Source: Lewinellaceae bacterium
GTDB lineage: Bacteria; Bacteroidota; Bacteroidia; Chitinophagales; Saprospiraceae
Direction of reading: 5' to 3'
Length of the DNA stretch: 64,000 nucleotides
Assembly (NCBI GenBank): GCA_020636195.1
Contig: JACJYH010000003.1
Coordinates: forward strand, 453,467-517,466
Position numbers and translations under genes: made by a program. The notes under the pieces are model-generated. The model was not told the DNA's origin and did no database searches. It was given only the letters and a program-made list of their open reading frames with translations. This document shows, piece by piece, positions 44,495 to 54,647 of the stretch (the first letter of the stretch is position 1; every line of letters starts with the position of its first letter).

Positions 44495-45607
44495 ATGATC
44501 ATAGGAGTACCAAAAGAAATTAAATCAAATGAAAACAGAGTAGCCTTGACACCAGCGGGTACTTTGGAATTTAGTAAGCGTGGACATAAGGTATATGTGC
44601 AACATACGGCTGGTGATGGATCAGGTTTCAGCGATAGTGACTATGTGGATGCCGGAGCACAAATTCTGCCTACAATAGAAGATGTATATGCCGCAGCAGA
44701 AATGATCATCAAAGTCAAGGAACCCATAGAATCTGAATATAAATTGATAAAACCAAATCAACTTCTTTTCACCTACTTTCATTTCGCATCTTACGAGCCA
44801 TTGACAAAGGCAATGATAAGCAGTGATTCCATTTGCCTGGCGTATGAAACCGTAGAATCAGCAGATCGATCCCTACCTCTTTTGATCCCGATGTCTGAAG
44901 TTGCTGGTAGAATGGCCATTCAACAAGGTGCAAAATATCTTGAAAAACCGCAACATGGAAGAGGAGTTCTCCTAGGAGGTGTACCTGGTGTGCCACCTGC
45001 AAAAGTTCTCGTTTTAGGAGGTGGAATAGTTGGCACACAAGCAGCAAAAATGGCTGCCGGATTAGGGGCTCAGGTCACGATTTTGGACGTCAATTTGAAA
45101 AGACTGAGATACCTTTCAGATGTAATGCCCGCTAATGTCACCACAATGTATTCCAATGAACTTACCATAAGAAGATTGGTAAAAAATCATGACTTAATTG
45201 TAGGTGCGGTATTGATTCCGGGAGCAAAAGCACCGAATCTTATCACAAGGGAAATGCTCAAGGATATGCGACCTGGTACAGTGATAGTAGATGTCGCTGT
45301 TGACCAAGGAGGTTGTATCGAAACATGTAGGCCTACAACACACGATAATCCTACTTATATCATTGATGATGTGGTACATTATTGTGTTGCCAATATGCCT
45401 GGTGCCGTCCCTTACACTTCTACGATTGCCCTCACCAATGCAACACTGCCATATGCCATTCAACTTGCTGAAAAAGGTTGGCAGAAAGCATGCAGAGAAA
45501 ACGCAGAATTAAAACTGGGACTGAATATCGTCCATGGTAAAATAGTGTATAAAGGTGTAGCCGATGCATTTAATCTGCCATACCAAGATGTAAGCACTAT
45601 TTTGTAA
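44495..45607 (+). CDS. ald: Alanine dehydrogenase
   Basis: A 370-residue enzyme interconverting L-alanine with pyruvate and ammonia using NAD(H). The N-terminal signature is MIIGVPKEIKSNENRVALTP. The NAD-binding loop is VLVLGGGIVGTQAAKMAAGL, and the family sequence HGRGVLLGGVPGVPPAKV precedes it. The ending ADAFNLPYQ is typical. Full length. It is divergent from the repeat-protein gene and has its own terminator. Confidence 0.96.
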   Translation: MIIGVPKEIKSNENRVALTPAGTLEFSKRGHKVYVQHTAGDGSGFSDSDYVDAGAQILPTIEDVYAAAEMIIKVKEPIESEYKLIKPNQLLFTYFHFASYEPLTKAMISSDSICLAYETVESADRSLPLLIPMSEVAGRMAIQQGAKYLEKPQHGRGVLLGGVPGVPPAKVLVLGGGIVGTQAAKMAAGLGAQVTILDVNLKRLRYLSDVMPANVTTMYSNELTIRRLVKNHDLIVGAVLIPGAKAPNLITREMLKDMRPGTVIVDVAVDQGGCIETCRPTTHDNPTYIIDDVVHYCVANMPGAVPYTSTIALTNATLPYAIQLAEKGWQKACRENAELKLGLNIVHGKIVYKGVADAFNLPYQDVSTIL

Positions 45608-45636
45608 GGATTTCTAAAATTATTAACTATCAATAG

Positions 45637-45667
45637 AAGGGCCTGACATTTGTCAAGCCCTTTTTTT
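45637..45667 (+). terminator. Terminator after ald
   Basis: AAGGGCCTGACA pairs with TGTCAAGCCCTT with one mismatch, followed by seven T. It lies 30 bases after the ald stop. Confidence 0.87.
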
Positions 45668-45730
45668 ATATTATTATATCATATTAAATATAATTTACAT
45701 ATGTTTGTGGTTTAATTATAAGACACTAAC

Positions 45731-46939
45731 ATGCCAATTACCGAAATTTCAGTAGTCATTAAAAAGGATCTCATCCTGTACAAAGTAAATAAAATACTTC
45801 AAGATGTCAATCAACGACCTACAATAGAAGACAATATAGTGCTAGATAAGTTAGAATTAATATCTCCAATAAAAATAAAAAAAAATGAAAATCTAATAGA
45901 ATACACCATCCATATTACTTTTAAACTGCACAGAGAAGGCGGATTATTTTCTATTGCAGGACACGGTAACATACTTCTTAACTGTCAAAGCATCATAAAT
46001 ATAATCGATAAAAAACTTAAGGTAGCTTCTTCCATCATTGATTATAAATGGACAGAAAAGCCAAAAATAACCATGGGAGCGTTAGAAATTCCGGGCAAGA
46101 CCATTGGTAGCACCATACTACAATTTTATCAAGAAAACTTGATGAAAGCTGTAGATAAAACCATCAATGAATCAATTGATATCGAGCAACTATTCGTCAA
46201 AATGGGAAAGAAGTATTTACGAAATACCATGGTACATGAAAATCCAGCAATTTACAGCAATGTCGTGGTAGAAAATATCCACATTGGAACTCTTGAAGAA
46301 GATGAAGAAAAAGTAACAATAAAAGTAGGTATTGAAAACAAAATTTTACTTTCAGACTCACCACAAACCATGGAATCAATTTCTCTACCTGAAATAAAAT
46401 GGCAGTTTAAAGAGAATAATAGAAACATATCACACATACAATTCCATGCATCCCATACATTTTTAGCAAATATTTTCAAGAATTATATAAACACATTGAA
46501 AATACGTCAAAAGGATGTAGAAGTTACGCAGCTTGAAATGTATTGGTCAGATAAAATGCATGTAGTTGCTCAAATTGAAAAACCCATTCAAGGTACAATT
46601 TCTTTAAGTGGGAATCTAAAATTTAATGCCGAAAATCAATCTATAGATATTGAAAACCTGAATACAATTGTACGCCCCAAAAATATCATTTACAAGATAA
46701 TTGCTCCTCTTATAGAAAGAAACATATTTAAAAAAACCAAAGAACTTCTTCCCTTTCCAATTAAAACAGCTTTCCTACAATATATAACTAATCAAAATAT
46801 ACAACTAAATACGTATGCTTCATCCCAATTTAATATAAATATTGACACTGTCAATTTAATTTCTGTTGAAACTCAAACAGATAATATTCAATTGAATATC
46901 GAACTACTTCTCAATTCATTAATGTATCGTATCACATAG
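45731..46939 (+). CDS. DUF4403-like protein
   Basis: A 402-residue protein rich in Ile, Lys and Asn, without a signal peptide from the ATG at 45731. The order of elements recalls DUF4403: an N-terminal strand-helix (ITEISVVIKKDLILYKVNKI), DYKWTEKPKITMGALEIPGK, and a C-terminal part built of alternating strands. Members are often lipoproteins, and the lack of an export signal here is unusual, so the match is moderate. It converges with the giant surface gene. Function is unknown. Confidence 0.55.
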   Translation: MPITEISVVIKKDLILYKVNKILQDVNQRPTIEDNIVLDKLELISPIKIKKNENLIEYTIHITFKLHREGGLFSIAGHGNILLNCQSIINIIDKKLKVASSIIDYKWTEKPKITMGALEIPGKTIGSTILQFYQENLMKAVDKTINESIDIEQLFVKMGKKYLRNTMVHENPAIYSNVVVENIHIGTLEEDEEKVTIKVGIENKILLSDSPQTMESISLPEIKWQFKENNRNISHIQFHASHTFLANIFKNYINTLKIRQKDVEVTQLEMYWSDKMHVVAQIEKPIQGTISLSGNLKFNAENQSIDIENLNTIVRPKNIIYKIIAPLIERNIFKKTKELLPFPIKTAFLQYITNQNIQLNTYASSQFNINIDTVNLISVETQTDNIQLNIELLLNSLMYRIT

Positions 46940-46946
46940 ATAAAAT

Positions 46947-46980
46947 AAAAAAGCCCCCCTCTAATTGCTTAGAGAGAGGC
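46947..46980 (-). terminator. Terminator of the 2034-residue surface gene
   Basis: On the minus strand GCCTCTCTCTAA pairs with TTAGAGGGGGGC using several G-U pairs, then runs into TTTTTT. It lies 66 bases after the gene's stop. On the plus strand the same stem has mismatches and no T-run. Confidence 0.72.
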
Positions 46981-47045
46981 CATCCCAAAAACCGATTTAT
47001 CTCTAACTCAGATTTTGAGTTATATCATGGTCATTTCACCGATTA

Positions 47046-50000
47046 TTAGTCGATGATGATCATCTTCTTAGTACCTACGTGGTCACCACTTTCTACTTTG
47101 TACATAAGTACGCCGCTTGCATTGATGTCCGCTCTTGTGAATTTCTCAGTATTCATACCTTTTACAGCATTTACAACTCTCTGTGCAGCTACTTTTCCTG
47201 CTACATCATATACTGTGATCGTTGCTGATCCTGCCTCTGGCATGTTGTATCTGATTACTGTCTCTGTTCTGAATGGGTTTGGTTCGTTTTGGTACAATGC
47301 AAATTCTGCTGTCTCTGCATTTCTTACCTCTAAGCTCACCTTACCTACTTCCATATCCTTACCGATGTATGATTCTGCTGGTGTGATGTCTGATCCCATG
47401 CTCAATACTTCACTTACTGTTGTTGCTTCTGTAGCTTTCAACACTAATGTGAACAATACTTCGCCCTCAGTTACACTCACTGCTTCATCACTTGAGTAAC
47501 TCATCGTCAATTTACCAGTGTGTACACCTACATTTGCATTTGTCATCGCTAATGCGCCTGACTCAACTTCTACAAATTGTGCTCCTCTCATACCCATTGT
47601 GAACTGGTATCCGAAGATGTCGTTGTAGTTGCTTGCTGTTACAGGAATTCTCACTGTTTCACCAGCTACTACTACCTGCTCTGCTACTGCAAATCCAACT
47701 TTCTTAGATGTTCTGCTTTCTACTGAGCTTGTAGCTCCTGCATCAACATTTCCATCTACGTCTCCTATCTTCACTGCTACAAAGTTCTGATCAACTTTAT
47801 TAGAGTTAAGATTTGTATACTCATATGTTTCAACAAATGGGAATGGATTTGTTGGATTCATTGTCTGTGATGCTACTGGGAATCTCCAACTTGCATTTGA
47901 TGGCAATTCTGTGTAAACTCCTAAGATCAATTTTCTCAATTCTGACAAGTCATTAACTGTCACTTTACCATTGTTGTCTGCGTCTGCAGCAATCAATAAG
48001 TATGGATTTGTCAATGGCTGGATGCCTAAGATATGTCTCTGGATGTACACTAAGTCTAATGTAGATACACCATTCAAGTAATCACCTCCTTTGCTTGCTG
48101 TGACTTTGTAATTATTGTTAATCTTCACATCTAGTGAATAAGTACCTGTAGGATCAGTTGTAATCGTCATTGGATACTCTGGCTGAGTTGCTGATTCAAA
48201 TTTTACATCTACAGCATTAACCGGTAAGTCTTTGATGGTTTCAAAGCTACCTGCGATTCTTGAACTGTTAAGTCCGTTATCAATAATGCTTAAGTTTACT
48301 GTACAGAAGTCAGTATTCCATGCTTCATCCCATACACTTACATTCACTGCATAGTCGCCTGCTGCCAACCAGATGTGACCTGCACTTCTTGATGTTGGTA
48401 ACCACTTGTATGCCTTACCTTGATTGTATTCTGCTAATGTGGCATTCTGTCCAACTCCCTTGAAGTAGTGAACCTCATTGATTCTTGATAAAATCGGCTG
48501 TGTTCCGTCAAATGTGTAGAACAACTTAGACTGTGGTGTACAGTTATCAAATGATCCTTTGTTGAAGTCTACTGCCCACAATTCTACCATCTTAGGTGAG
48601 GTCTGCATGATCGCTGTATGTACGCTTACACAGTATGGTGTCGGCGCTTTCTTGTCCACTGACATAATTGTGCTCTCACACTGATCTACGTTACCACAAC
48701 CATCTGTTACCTTCCACAATACTTTGTGGTTGATATTCTCACCCAATAGATCGAAGGCCGGTAACTTCACTGTTCCACCGCTCGCTGCGGATGGCTTGAT
48801 GTATGTTACATATAGATCATCTGCCAATACTATATTTGGATGTAATGTCTGTAAGTTCGTCCATGCTGGATTCAATGCTCCTGTTGATGTGTACTTAGGT
48901 ACATATACCCAGATACCATTGTAAGCTTTGTTTACAAACGTACTTCCCAATCTGTCTACTGTACCATTGGCCCATAAGTCTGCAAATACTTGCCACTTAA
49001 CCCAGCTCTCCTCTGCACATATCAATGGATCGGTTGCTGATGCCTCTAGTACTACGCTGCCATAACATGCGCCATTTGGATTTGATGCCAATGGATTGGC
49101 TGCAAACATCTGATTGTTACATGTCAATACCGGTGCCTCTACATCCTTGAAGGTATAGTAGTGTACAAATGGGCCTTTTTCCTCCTTAGTACACCAGTTC
49201 AAGTAATTGTATGTCACTTTCCACTTCTTACATGCTCCATTCTCATTCAAGAATGTGTCTATCTTCACATTTTCCAATACGATGTCACATGGGCCATTGT
49301 TCACAACTGGTCGCTTGATCAAGAAGTTGTTCTGATCATTGAGGTCATCTATACTGAATCCACATCTATCCCATGCTGTTGTCTGTCCATCTTGTGGGAA
49401 TGTAACTGTGAATGGGAAGGTTCTTGTTACTACTGTGATGTATTGTACACATGTTACACTTACACTTCCTTTCTTCGCTGTAAACGTTCTTCTGATCGTT
49501 CCTGACTTACAGATCTCGTCATATGTGCCTACCCATGCGTCTCTGTATGTAACGTCTAAGCCATTACATAAATCTGTTGCTTGTGGGTATCCTGTCATCG
49601 TCAAGTCTACATCATTGACATTGGTGTCTTCTCCTACGCTTAGGTTCAACTCCATGTCACATGTTACCTCTACATCCGGTGGACATACTAAGTGCGGTGG
49701 TAACTTGTTCTCTACTCTTACTGTTACCCATGTGGTATTGTAATTGTCCTTCATGCCATCTATGATCAAGTTATCACCATAGATACCATTCATATTACCA
49801 TCATCCCATACTCGTAACTCTACATCATGTAAACCATACTCCTGACCTGCAGGGATGTCCTCACAACAGAACTTCACAAACTCGCCACCATCGGTGTCAA
49901 AGTTTCCGTCTGCAGGTGTGAATTTACTATCCATTGGGTGGAACCAGATTGCTCCAGGTACTTCGTTAGGGAAGTTGTTGCCATTGAATGTGCTGTTGTT

Positions 50001-53000
50001 ATTCCAACCGTTTACACCTTCATTGCCACATGAGCCTCCGTCAACTCTTCTCACCTCGAATCTGACCTCTGAACAGTGGTCATATGATCCGTTATCAACT
50101 TGGTGACCATACAACTTCGCTGCTCCGTCTGCTGCTGTGCCGCTACCTGTCAAGCTCAATACGATGTATTGCTTAGCTATCGCTACCGGTGCACTTGCAT
50201 CGATGACTGTGATTGTTGCATCTTTCTGTGCTACGTTTCCACAACAGTCTGTTGCGATATATGTGATCGTGTGGGTTCCTTTTGTCAAGTTTCCTAACAC
50301 ATATTTACCTTGTACACCGCTCAATGTAACACCTGCAGGTACTTTAATTGTCCATGACAATTCCTCTGCTTTCGCACAGTTGTCTTGTAATTCCCATGGA
50401 TTGTCTACATTGTAACTAGCTACACATCCCCATGGACTTACGCTCACTGTTGCATCCTTCACTCCAAATGTTGGCGCTTTATCATCAACTGCTTTGATCA
50501 CTTGGGTATATGTATATGTTCTCTGTGTACACCAGTCTAACAATCTCCAGTCTCTCACTACCTTCATATTTCCACCACAACCTGCTCCACAAGCAGGGAA
50601 GTTAGTGTCGGTATATGTTGTGAATACTTCGCACAAATTTGGATCTACCTTTTGTGCATGGAATTTTCCATCATATCCGATCTGTTGGTATGTGAAGTAT
50701 GCATATGGGTAACCTTCGTTCAATTCTACTACTGTAGGTGTCTGTGCATAATCGTCATAATATGCACCTATGTTTGTGCTGCTCGCTGGCTGTGGTCTTG
50801 AATCGATATCTTTCAAGGCTGCTATGCTCGCAGGATCTGTATTTACTCCACATGATAACTCTACCAAATATGTTGGCGGTGTCAAATCCAATGGCGTAAT
50901 TGGTGCAAAAGTAAATGTCTGTGTACAGTATGCTTTATTTCCTTTAGCATCTGTGTATGTCCATGTTCTACGTAATTTTGTGTCTCCACATTTTTCAGTT
51001 TCAACTGCATCTTCAAAAGACATTGACATTGCTCCACAAGCATCAGATGCTGCAGGCATAGTTGTCAATACTGCTTTGTTTTGTGATGCACCTGTCAACA
51101 TTGCAACTGTCTCATTCTTCACTACGTCTAAGTCATAACACTTAAATTGACACTCAGGTGCATCAGAAGCGTTAGTAACTGAAAGAACTTGACCACCAGA
51201 AGTGGTTGTGATAGATACAGTGTATGCACCTGTAGGTGTTGTAAAGAAATCAGTAAATACATAGTAGTACTGAACACCAGCTGTCAAATTAACAGTGATC
51301 AATGGATCCAAACCACCTGCGCTGTCATCATTAGATGCGATGATGTTTGCACATGGGTTAGCAGGATCAAATGAGCCACTATAAATATAGGCATAAGTAT
51401 CACCATTACTTCCCGCTGCATTGAAGGTATAAGAACCTGATACAGATACTTGGAATGGGAATACATCATAATATACATTAGAGAAACCACTACATCTTGC
51501 AAAGATACCATCTGTTGCATCTAATGATCCGCTAAATCCTGTGATTGGGGCAATTACGTCTGCATCAACACAATTACACTCAACAACCGGAGGTAATTTG
51601 TCTTCTATCAACAATGTTCCCCAGCACTTATTTCCAGATGGATCCATGATTTCCATGGTGTGAACACCACAAGGAATACTATAAGCTACACCAGGATCAA
51701 GCGCAACTTTGTTAGGTTCGCTTTGATTTGGCCAAATGATCATCTGATAATCATCATAACAACCATAAGGTCCACCTTCTAAGAACATATCAGCGTTCAA
51801 TGTCACTGCACAGTTTTCATCTGCAGAAATATTGACATGGTCATTACAAGCCAATGTATTGTTTGCTGGAACAAAAGCTGAAACGATTATGTCAAACTCA
51901 CAAGAACTAGATACAGTTCCATCAGGAGCGATTAAGTCAAACGACAAGGTATAAGTACCAGGACCAACTTCTGTTCCTGCTACAGGACCGCCAGTTTGAA
52001 CGATTTCCCACTCTTGAAGTACACTTGGTGACTGAAGAAGTATATTGGAAATTACTGCTGTAGAAGCACCACCTAAATAATCACGAGTGAATACACCTAA
52101 AGAAAGGATATCACCCATTGCTACAGCTCTAGAAACAGTACCACTAGCAGTGGTAACACCAAAAGCATTGGTTAAAAATGTTTGAAGTGCTGTAGAGCAT
52201 CCACCGTTGATTTGGTATCCAAATGGATCATAGTATGAATCTGTATCATTGGTAGTGTATGACCAATCAAATGAAAGTGTACCAGCGAAAGGCATAGGAT
52301 CAGTATATACAAACGTACCAGTATATATACCTGAGTTGGTAGGATCAGATGATACCAATGTCAATGCTGTAGCCGTAGATGTTACATTCGGTGTATTCAA
52401 AATCATGGATACATCAGGGCATGCACCTGCATAAGCATTATAAGAAGGCAAGTTGAATGGGGTTGTTCTCCAACCTGCTGCGCTAGGACCAGTTACTAAG
52501 ATAGGGTCACAAGTACCAGCCTTAGTCACCAAATTAGGAATTTGGTATGTACAAGCTCCAGGTGCCAAGGTAACATTTTGATCGCCAGAGCAAACTAAGA
52601 TACAACCAGGACCAGCTGTTGGGTCTGGTGGAGGAGGTGCCACATAAATTGCAGGTCCGGTCATTGTCCAATTAGATCCTGCAGTTATGCAAGGACTATT
52701 TGGAGCTGGCCAAGTGTCTATCCAGATATAATATATATGCTGTGCTAGAACATTGACAGTAACAGTTCTGGAAGCGTCTGTATTTCTTGCTCCACATATG
52801 TAAGTTCCTGTTGTAGGGCAACCTTCATAAACAAATATTGCAGTCCAAGTAGTACCAGCTACAGTAATTGTAGCCATACCATCAGTAGCAGGCTGGTAGG
52901 TATATAATGCTTCTTGTCCATTTTTGTAATAGGCAGAAATAGTACCACCGACAGAACCGCAATCTGCAAGTGTACCGGGTACATTTGTTGAATTCAAATT

Positions 53001-53150
53001 CCCTGGTGTAGCAACTGTTGTGCAAACCATAGATGAAGCATTTGGAAGTGCAGTAAGAGCAATTGCTTCTTGGCACTGAGAAAATGCAACTGAATTAACA
53101 AACAACACTCCAGCCAAAGAAAATAAAAGAGATAAAATTCCTTTCTTCAT
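47046..53150 (-). CDS. Giant T9SS surface protein with cohesin- and dockerin-like modules
   Basis: A 2034-residue exported protein with a signal peptide (MKKGILSLLFSLAGVLFVNS). The N-terminal half contains CUB/PPC-like beta modules (YTYQPATDGMATITVAG; YNAYAGACPDVSMILN). It is followed by repeated HYR-like, Cys- and Trp-containing modules (DKLPPVVECNC; VRVENKLPPHLVCPPDVEVT; RRTWTYTDAKGNKAYC). A dockerin-like pair lies at about 1715-1745 (AADADNNGKVTVNDLSELRK). A cohesin-like module lies at about 1845-1950 (VVAGETVRIPVTASNY). The last 80 residues (ALYQNEPNPFRTETVIRYNM to KKMIIID) are a T9SS sorting domain. Codons are less AT-biased than in neighbours, suggesting high expression. It is probably a major surface or matrix protein and lies 15 bases after the small gene upstream. 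Confidence 0.85.
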   Translation of the reverse strand: MKKGILSLLFSLAGVLFVNSVAFSQCQEAIALTALPNASSMVCTTVATPGNLNSTNVPGTLADCGSVGGTISAYYKNGQEALYTYQPATDGMATITVAGTTWTAIFVYEGCPTTGTYICGARNTDASRTVTVNVLAQHIYYIWIDTWPAPNSPCITAGSNWTMTGPAIYVAPPPPDPTAGPGCILVCSGDQNVTLAPGACTYQIPNLVTKAGTCDPILVTGPSAAGWRTTPFNLPSYNAYAGACPDVSMILNTPNVTSTATALTLVSSDPTNSGIYTGTFVYTDPMPFAGTLSFDWSYTTNDTDSYYDPFGYQINGGCSTALQTFLTNAFGVTTASGTVSRAVAMGDILSLGVFTRDYLGGASTAVISNILLQSPSVLQEWEIVQTGGPVAGTEVGPGTYTLSFDLIAPDGTVSSSCEFDIIVSAFVPANNTLACNDHVNISADENCAVTLNADMFLEGGPYGCYDDYQMIIWPNQSEPNKVALDPGVAYSIPCGVHTMEIMDPSGNKCWGTLLIEDKLPPVVECNCVDADVIAPITGFSGSLDATDGIFARCSGFSNVYYDVFPFQVSVSGSYTFNAAGSNGDTYAYIYSGSFDPANPCANIIASNDDSAGGLDPLITVNLTAGVQYYYVFTDFFTTPTGAYTVSITTTSGGQVLSVTNASDAPECQFKCYDLDVVKNETVAMLTGASQNKAVLTTMPAASDACGAMSMSFEDAVETEKCGDTKLRRTWTYTDAKGNKAYCTQTFTFAPITPLDLTPPTYLVELSCGVNTDPASIAALKDIDSRPQPASSTNIGAYYDDYAQTPTVVELNEGYPYAYFTYQQIGYDGKFHAQKVDPNLCEVFTTYTDTNFPACGAGCGGNMKVVRDWRLLDWCTQRTYTYTQVIKAVDDKAPTFGVKDATVSVSPWGCVASYNVDNPWELQDNCAKAEELSWTIKVPAGVTLSGVQGKYVLGNLTKGTHTITYIATDCCGNVAQKDATITVIDASAPVAIAKQYIVLSLTGSGTAADGAAKLYGHQVDNGSYDHCSEVRFEVRRVDGGSCGNEGVNGWNNNSTFNGNNFPNEVPGAIWFHPMDSKFTPADGNFDTDGGEFVKFCCEDIPAGQEYGLHDVELRVWDDGNMNGIYGDNLIIDGMKDNYNTTWVTVRVENKLPPHLVCPPDVEVTCDMELNLSVGEDTNVNDVDLTMTGYPQATDLCNGLDVTYRDAWVGTYDEICKSGTIRRTFTAKKGSVSVTCVQYITVVTRTFPFTVTFPQDGQTTAWDRCGFSIDDLNDQNNFLIKRPVVNNGPCDIVLENVKIDTFLNENGACKKWKVTYNYLNWCTKEEKGPFVHYYTFKDVEAPVLTCNNQMFAANPLASNPNGACYGSVVLEASATDPLICAEESWVKWQVFADLWANGTVDRLGSTFVNKAYNGIWVYVPKYTSTGALNPAWTNLQTLHPNIVLADDLYVTYIKPSAASGGTVKLPAFDLLGENINHKVLWKVTDGCGNVDQCESTIMSVDKKAPTPYCVSVHTAIMQTSPKMVELWAVDFNKGSFDNCTPQSKLFYTFDGTQPILSRINEVHYFKGVGQNATLAEYNQGKAYKWLPTSRSAGHIWLAAGDYAVNVSVWDEAWNTDFCTVNLSIIDNGLNSSRIAGSFETIKDLPVNAVDVKFESATQPEYPMTITTDPTGTYSLDVKINNNYKVTASKGGDYLNGVSTLDLVYIQRHILGIQPLTNPYLLIAADADNNGKVTVNDLSELRKLILGVYTELPSNASWRFPVASQTMNPTNPFPFVETYEYTNLNSNKVDQNFVAVKIGDVDGNVDAGATSSVESRTSKKVGFAVAEQVVVAGETVRIPVTASNYNDIFGYQFTMGMRGAQFVEVESGALAMTNANVGVHTGKLTMSYSSDEAVSVTEGEVLFTLVLKATEATTVSEVLSMGSDITPAESYIGKDMEVGKVSLEVRNAETAEFALYQNEPNPFRTETVIRYNMPEAGSATITVYDVAGKVAAQRVVNAVKGMNTEKFTRADINASGVLMYKVESGDHVGTKKMIIID

Positions 53151-53169
53151 GAGATTGTGTTTTGGTTAA
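53151..53169 (-). promoter_or_regulatory. Leader sequence copy 1 (before the giant surface gene)
   Basis: On the minus strand TTAACCAAAACACAATCTC directly precedes the ATG. It is identical to the leader of the upstream gene at 18 of 19 positions. Confidence 0.55.
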
Positions 53170-53528
53170 TGTTTTAATAATAATGTTTTGTAATAAGACT
53201 CTACTTCAGCCACAGCTTGCCTTCTGAAATCAGATGAAGCGCCGACTTTTGCAATGGCATCAGAAATTGCAGATGCAGTTGGTACCCCAGATTTAAGAGG
53301 CTCCAACATCATTTCTCCAACCTTAATCTTAAGATCGTTTACTAGGCCATTCTTAGCCTGAGTTGCGTTGCTTGTCAATTGACCAGCAGACTTTTGGAGA
53401 TCAACTATTGCATTTTCAACAATCGCTTGGCCCTTTACAGGGTCAACAAGGTCTTGCGATTTAGCGTTGATTCCCAAAACCATGAATAGTGCTACCAAAA
53501 GCACGGGGAAAAAACTAAATTTCTTCAT
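53166..53528 (-). CDS. Small secreted helical protein, partner of the giant surface gene
   Basis: A 120-residue exported protein with a signal peptide (MKKFSFFPVLLVALFMVLGINAKSQ). The mature 95 residues are mostly amphipathic helix (AIVDLQKSAGQLTSNATQAK; RRQAVAEVESYYKTLLLKH), with no Cys and no T9SS domain. I recognise no family. It is 15 bases upstream of the 2034-residue gene and in the same direction, so the two are co-transcribed. A periplasmic helper for secretion or display of its giant neighbour is possible but is only inferred from context. Confidence 0.65.
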   Translation of the reverse strand: MKKFSFFPVLLVALFMVLGINAKSQDLVDPVKGQAIVENAIVDLQKSAGQLTSNATQAKNGLVNDLKIKVGEMMLEPLKSGVPTASAISDAIAKVGASSDFRRQAVAEVESYYKTLLLKH

Positions 53529-53547
53529 GAGATTGAGTTTTGGTTAA
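53529..53547 (-). promoter_or_regulatory. Leader sequence copy 2 (before the small secreted gene)
   Basis: On the minus strand TTAACCAAAACTCAATCTC precedes the ATG and differs from copy 1 at one base. A related sequence (TTAACCAAACCACAAT) lies before the gene at 13290. It may be a translation-initiation or mRNA-stability element. Confidence 0.5.
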
Positions 53548-53942
53548 AAAATTAAAATGTTATTTAAAAAATAATAAATTAGCCATAACAATTGATACGA
53601 CAATTCTAATCTCACCTACCATTAGGGAGTAGGAAGATTATTTTTTAAACCTTAGATTTCTATGGCAACAAAAAAGTGGGTTGTGATTTCGTCTTTACTT
53701 ATTTATTACCAATTTGCGATACAATATAAAAATCAGAGTTCGTCACCGGATTTTCGTCTATTATGTTAGGACTTATCTCTGTTTGTAGGTTTCTTATTCT
53801 GCATCGTCATATATATATAAATACCCAAATCCTCCTTTGAGAATAGGTTTCAAAGCACAAAGCTAACACATTTTCAATTATTGAGATAATTTTTATATTA
53901 AAATGTTAAAAATTAAATATATTTTTTTTCTCTATGTTCATT
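53548..53942. other. Intergenic region upstream of the giant-protein operon
   Basis: No gene is seen. The region should hold the promoter of the small-protein/giant-protein operon. A TAGCTTTG match (53858-53865, minus strand) fits TAnnTTTG but would imply a leader of over 300 bases, so it may not be the true promoter. Confidence 0.5.
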
Positions 53943-54647
53943 TTAGACTCCTGAATCATAGGAAAAAACCTTCCATGGAAAGCGATGTGGCGGTTCTGCA
54001 TCAATAGATATGGGTTCGTGGGTCACCGGATGTTCAAAGGACATATTCACACAGTGTAACCCAATAGAGTGATCTTGAAGAGCAGAAACAGCTCCATACT
54101 TGAGATCACCCATGATGGGACAACCTATTTTGCTGAGTTGGGCACGGATTTGATGCGGTCTGCCTGTGTGAGGGGTGACTTCTAGTAAACACTTTGCTTC
54201 TAACTCACCAACTAACCTATACTCTAGTACCGCTTGTTTGCCTCCTTTTTTAGCGCTTTGATGTGCTTTAACGATATTTTTTTGGTCATCCTTGATAATA
54301 TAATGGACCAAAGTCCCTTCCAATTCTTCAGGTCGTGCGGAAACTATAGCAAGATACTTCTTATGAATTTTCTTTTGTGCCAATGCCTCATTCATTCTCA
54401 CAAGGGCTTTTGATGTTCTTGCAAAAATAACCACTCCACTGACTGGCCTATCCAATCTATGGATGACACCTAAGAAAACATCGCCCGGTTTTTGATACCG
54501 CACTTTGATGTAGGCCTTGACCATTTGTTCCAACGTTTCATCACCTGTGATATCTCCATGCACCAATAGTCCCGCAGGTTTATTGACGGCTATCAGATGA
54601 TTATCCTCATATATGACTGTCAGGTGTTCGAACTGTGAATTTGACAT
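53943..54647 (-). CDS. RluA-family pseudouridine synthase
   Basis: About 234 residues from ATG 54647, which overlaps the upstream stop by one base (TAATG). The longer frame runs into the symporter gene and is rejected. The catalytic block is VFLGVIHRLDRPVSGVVIFA, where the Asp of HRLDRPVSG is the nucleophile. HTGRPHQIRAQLSKIGCPIM is the second RluA motif. No S4 domain is present. It isomerises specific uridines in rRNA or tRNA; the exact target is unknown. Confidence 0.9.
   Translation of the reverse strand: MSNSQFEHLTVIYEDNHLIAVNKPAGLLVHGDITGDETLEQMVKAYIKVRYQKPGDVFLGVIHRLDRPVSGVVIFARTSKALVRMNEALAQKKIHKKYLAIVSARPEELEGTLVHYIIKDDQKNIVKAHQSAKKGGKQAVLEYRLVGELEAKCLLEVTPHTGRPHQIRAQLSKIGCPIMGDLKYGAVSALQDHSIGLHCVNMSFEHPVTHEPISIDAEPPHRFPWKVFSYDSGV

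Noticed and set aside
49161..50415. Several 65-134 codon plus-strand frames
   Set aside because: They are antisense shadows of the giant surface gene.
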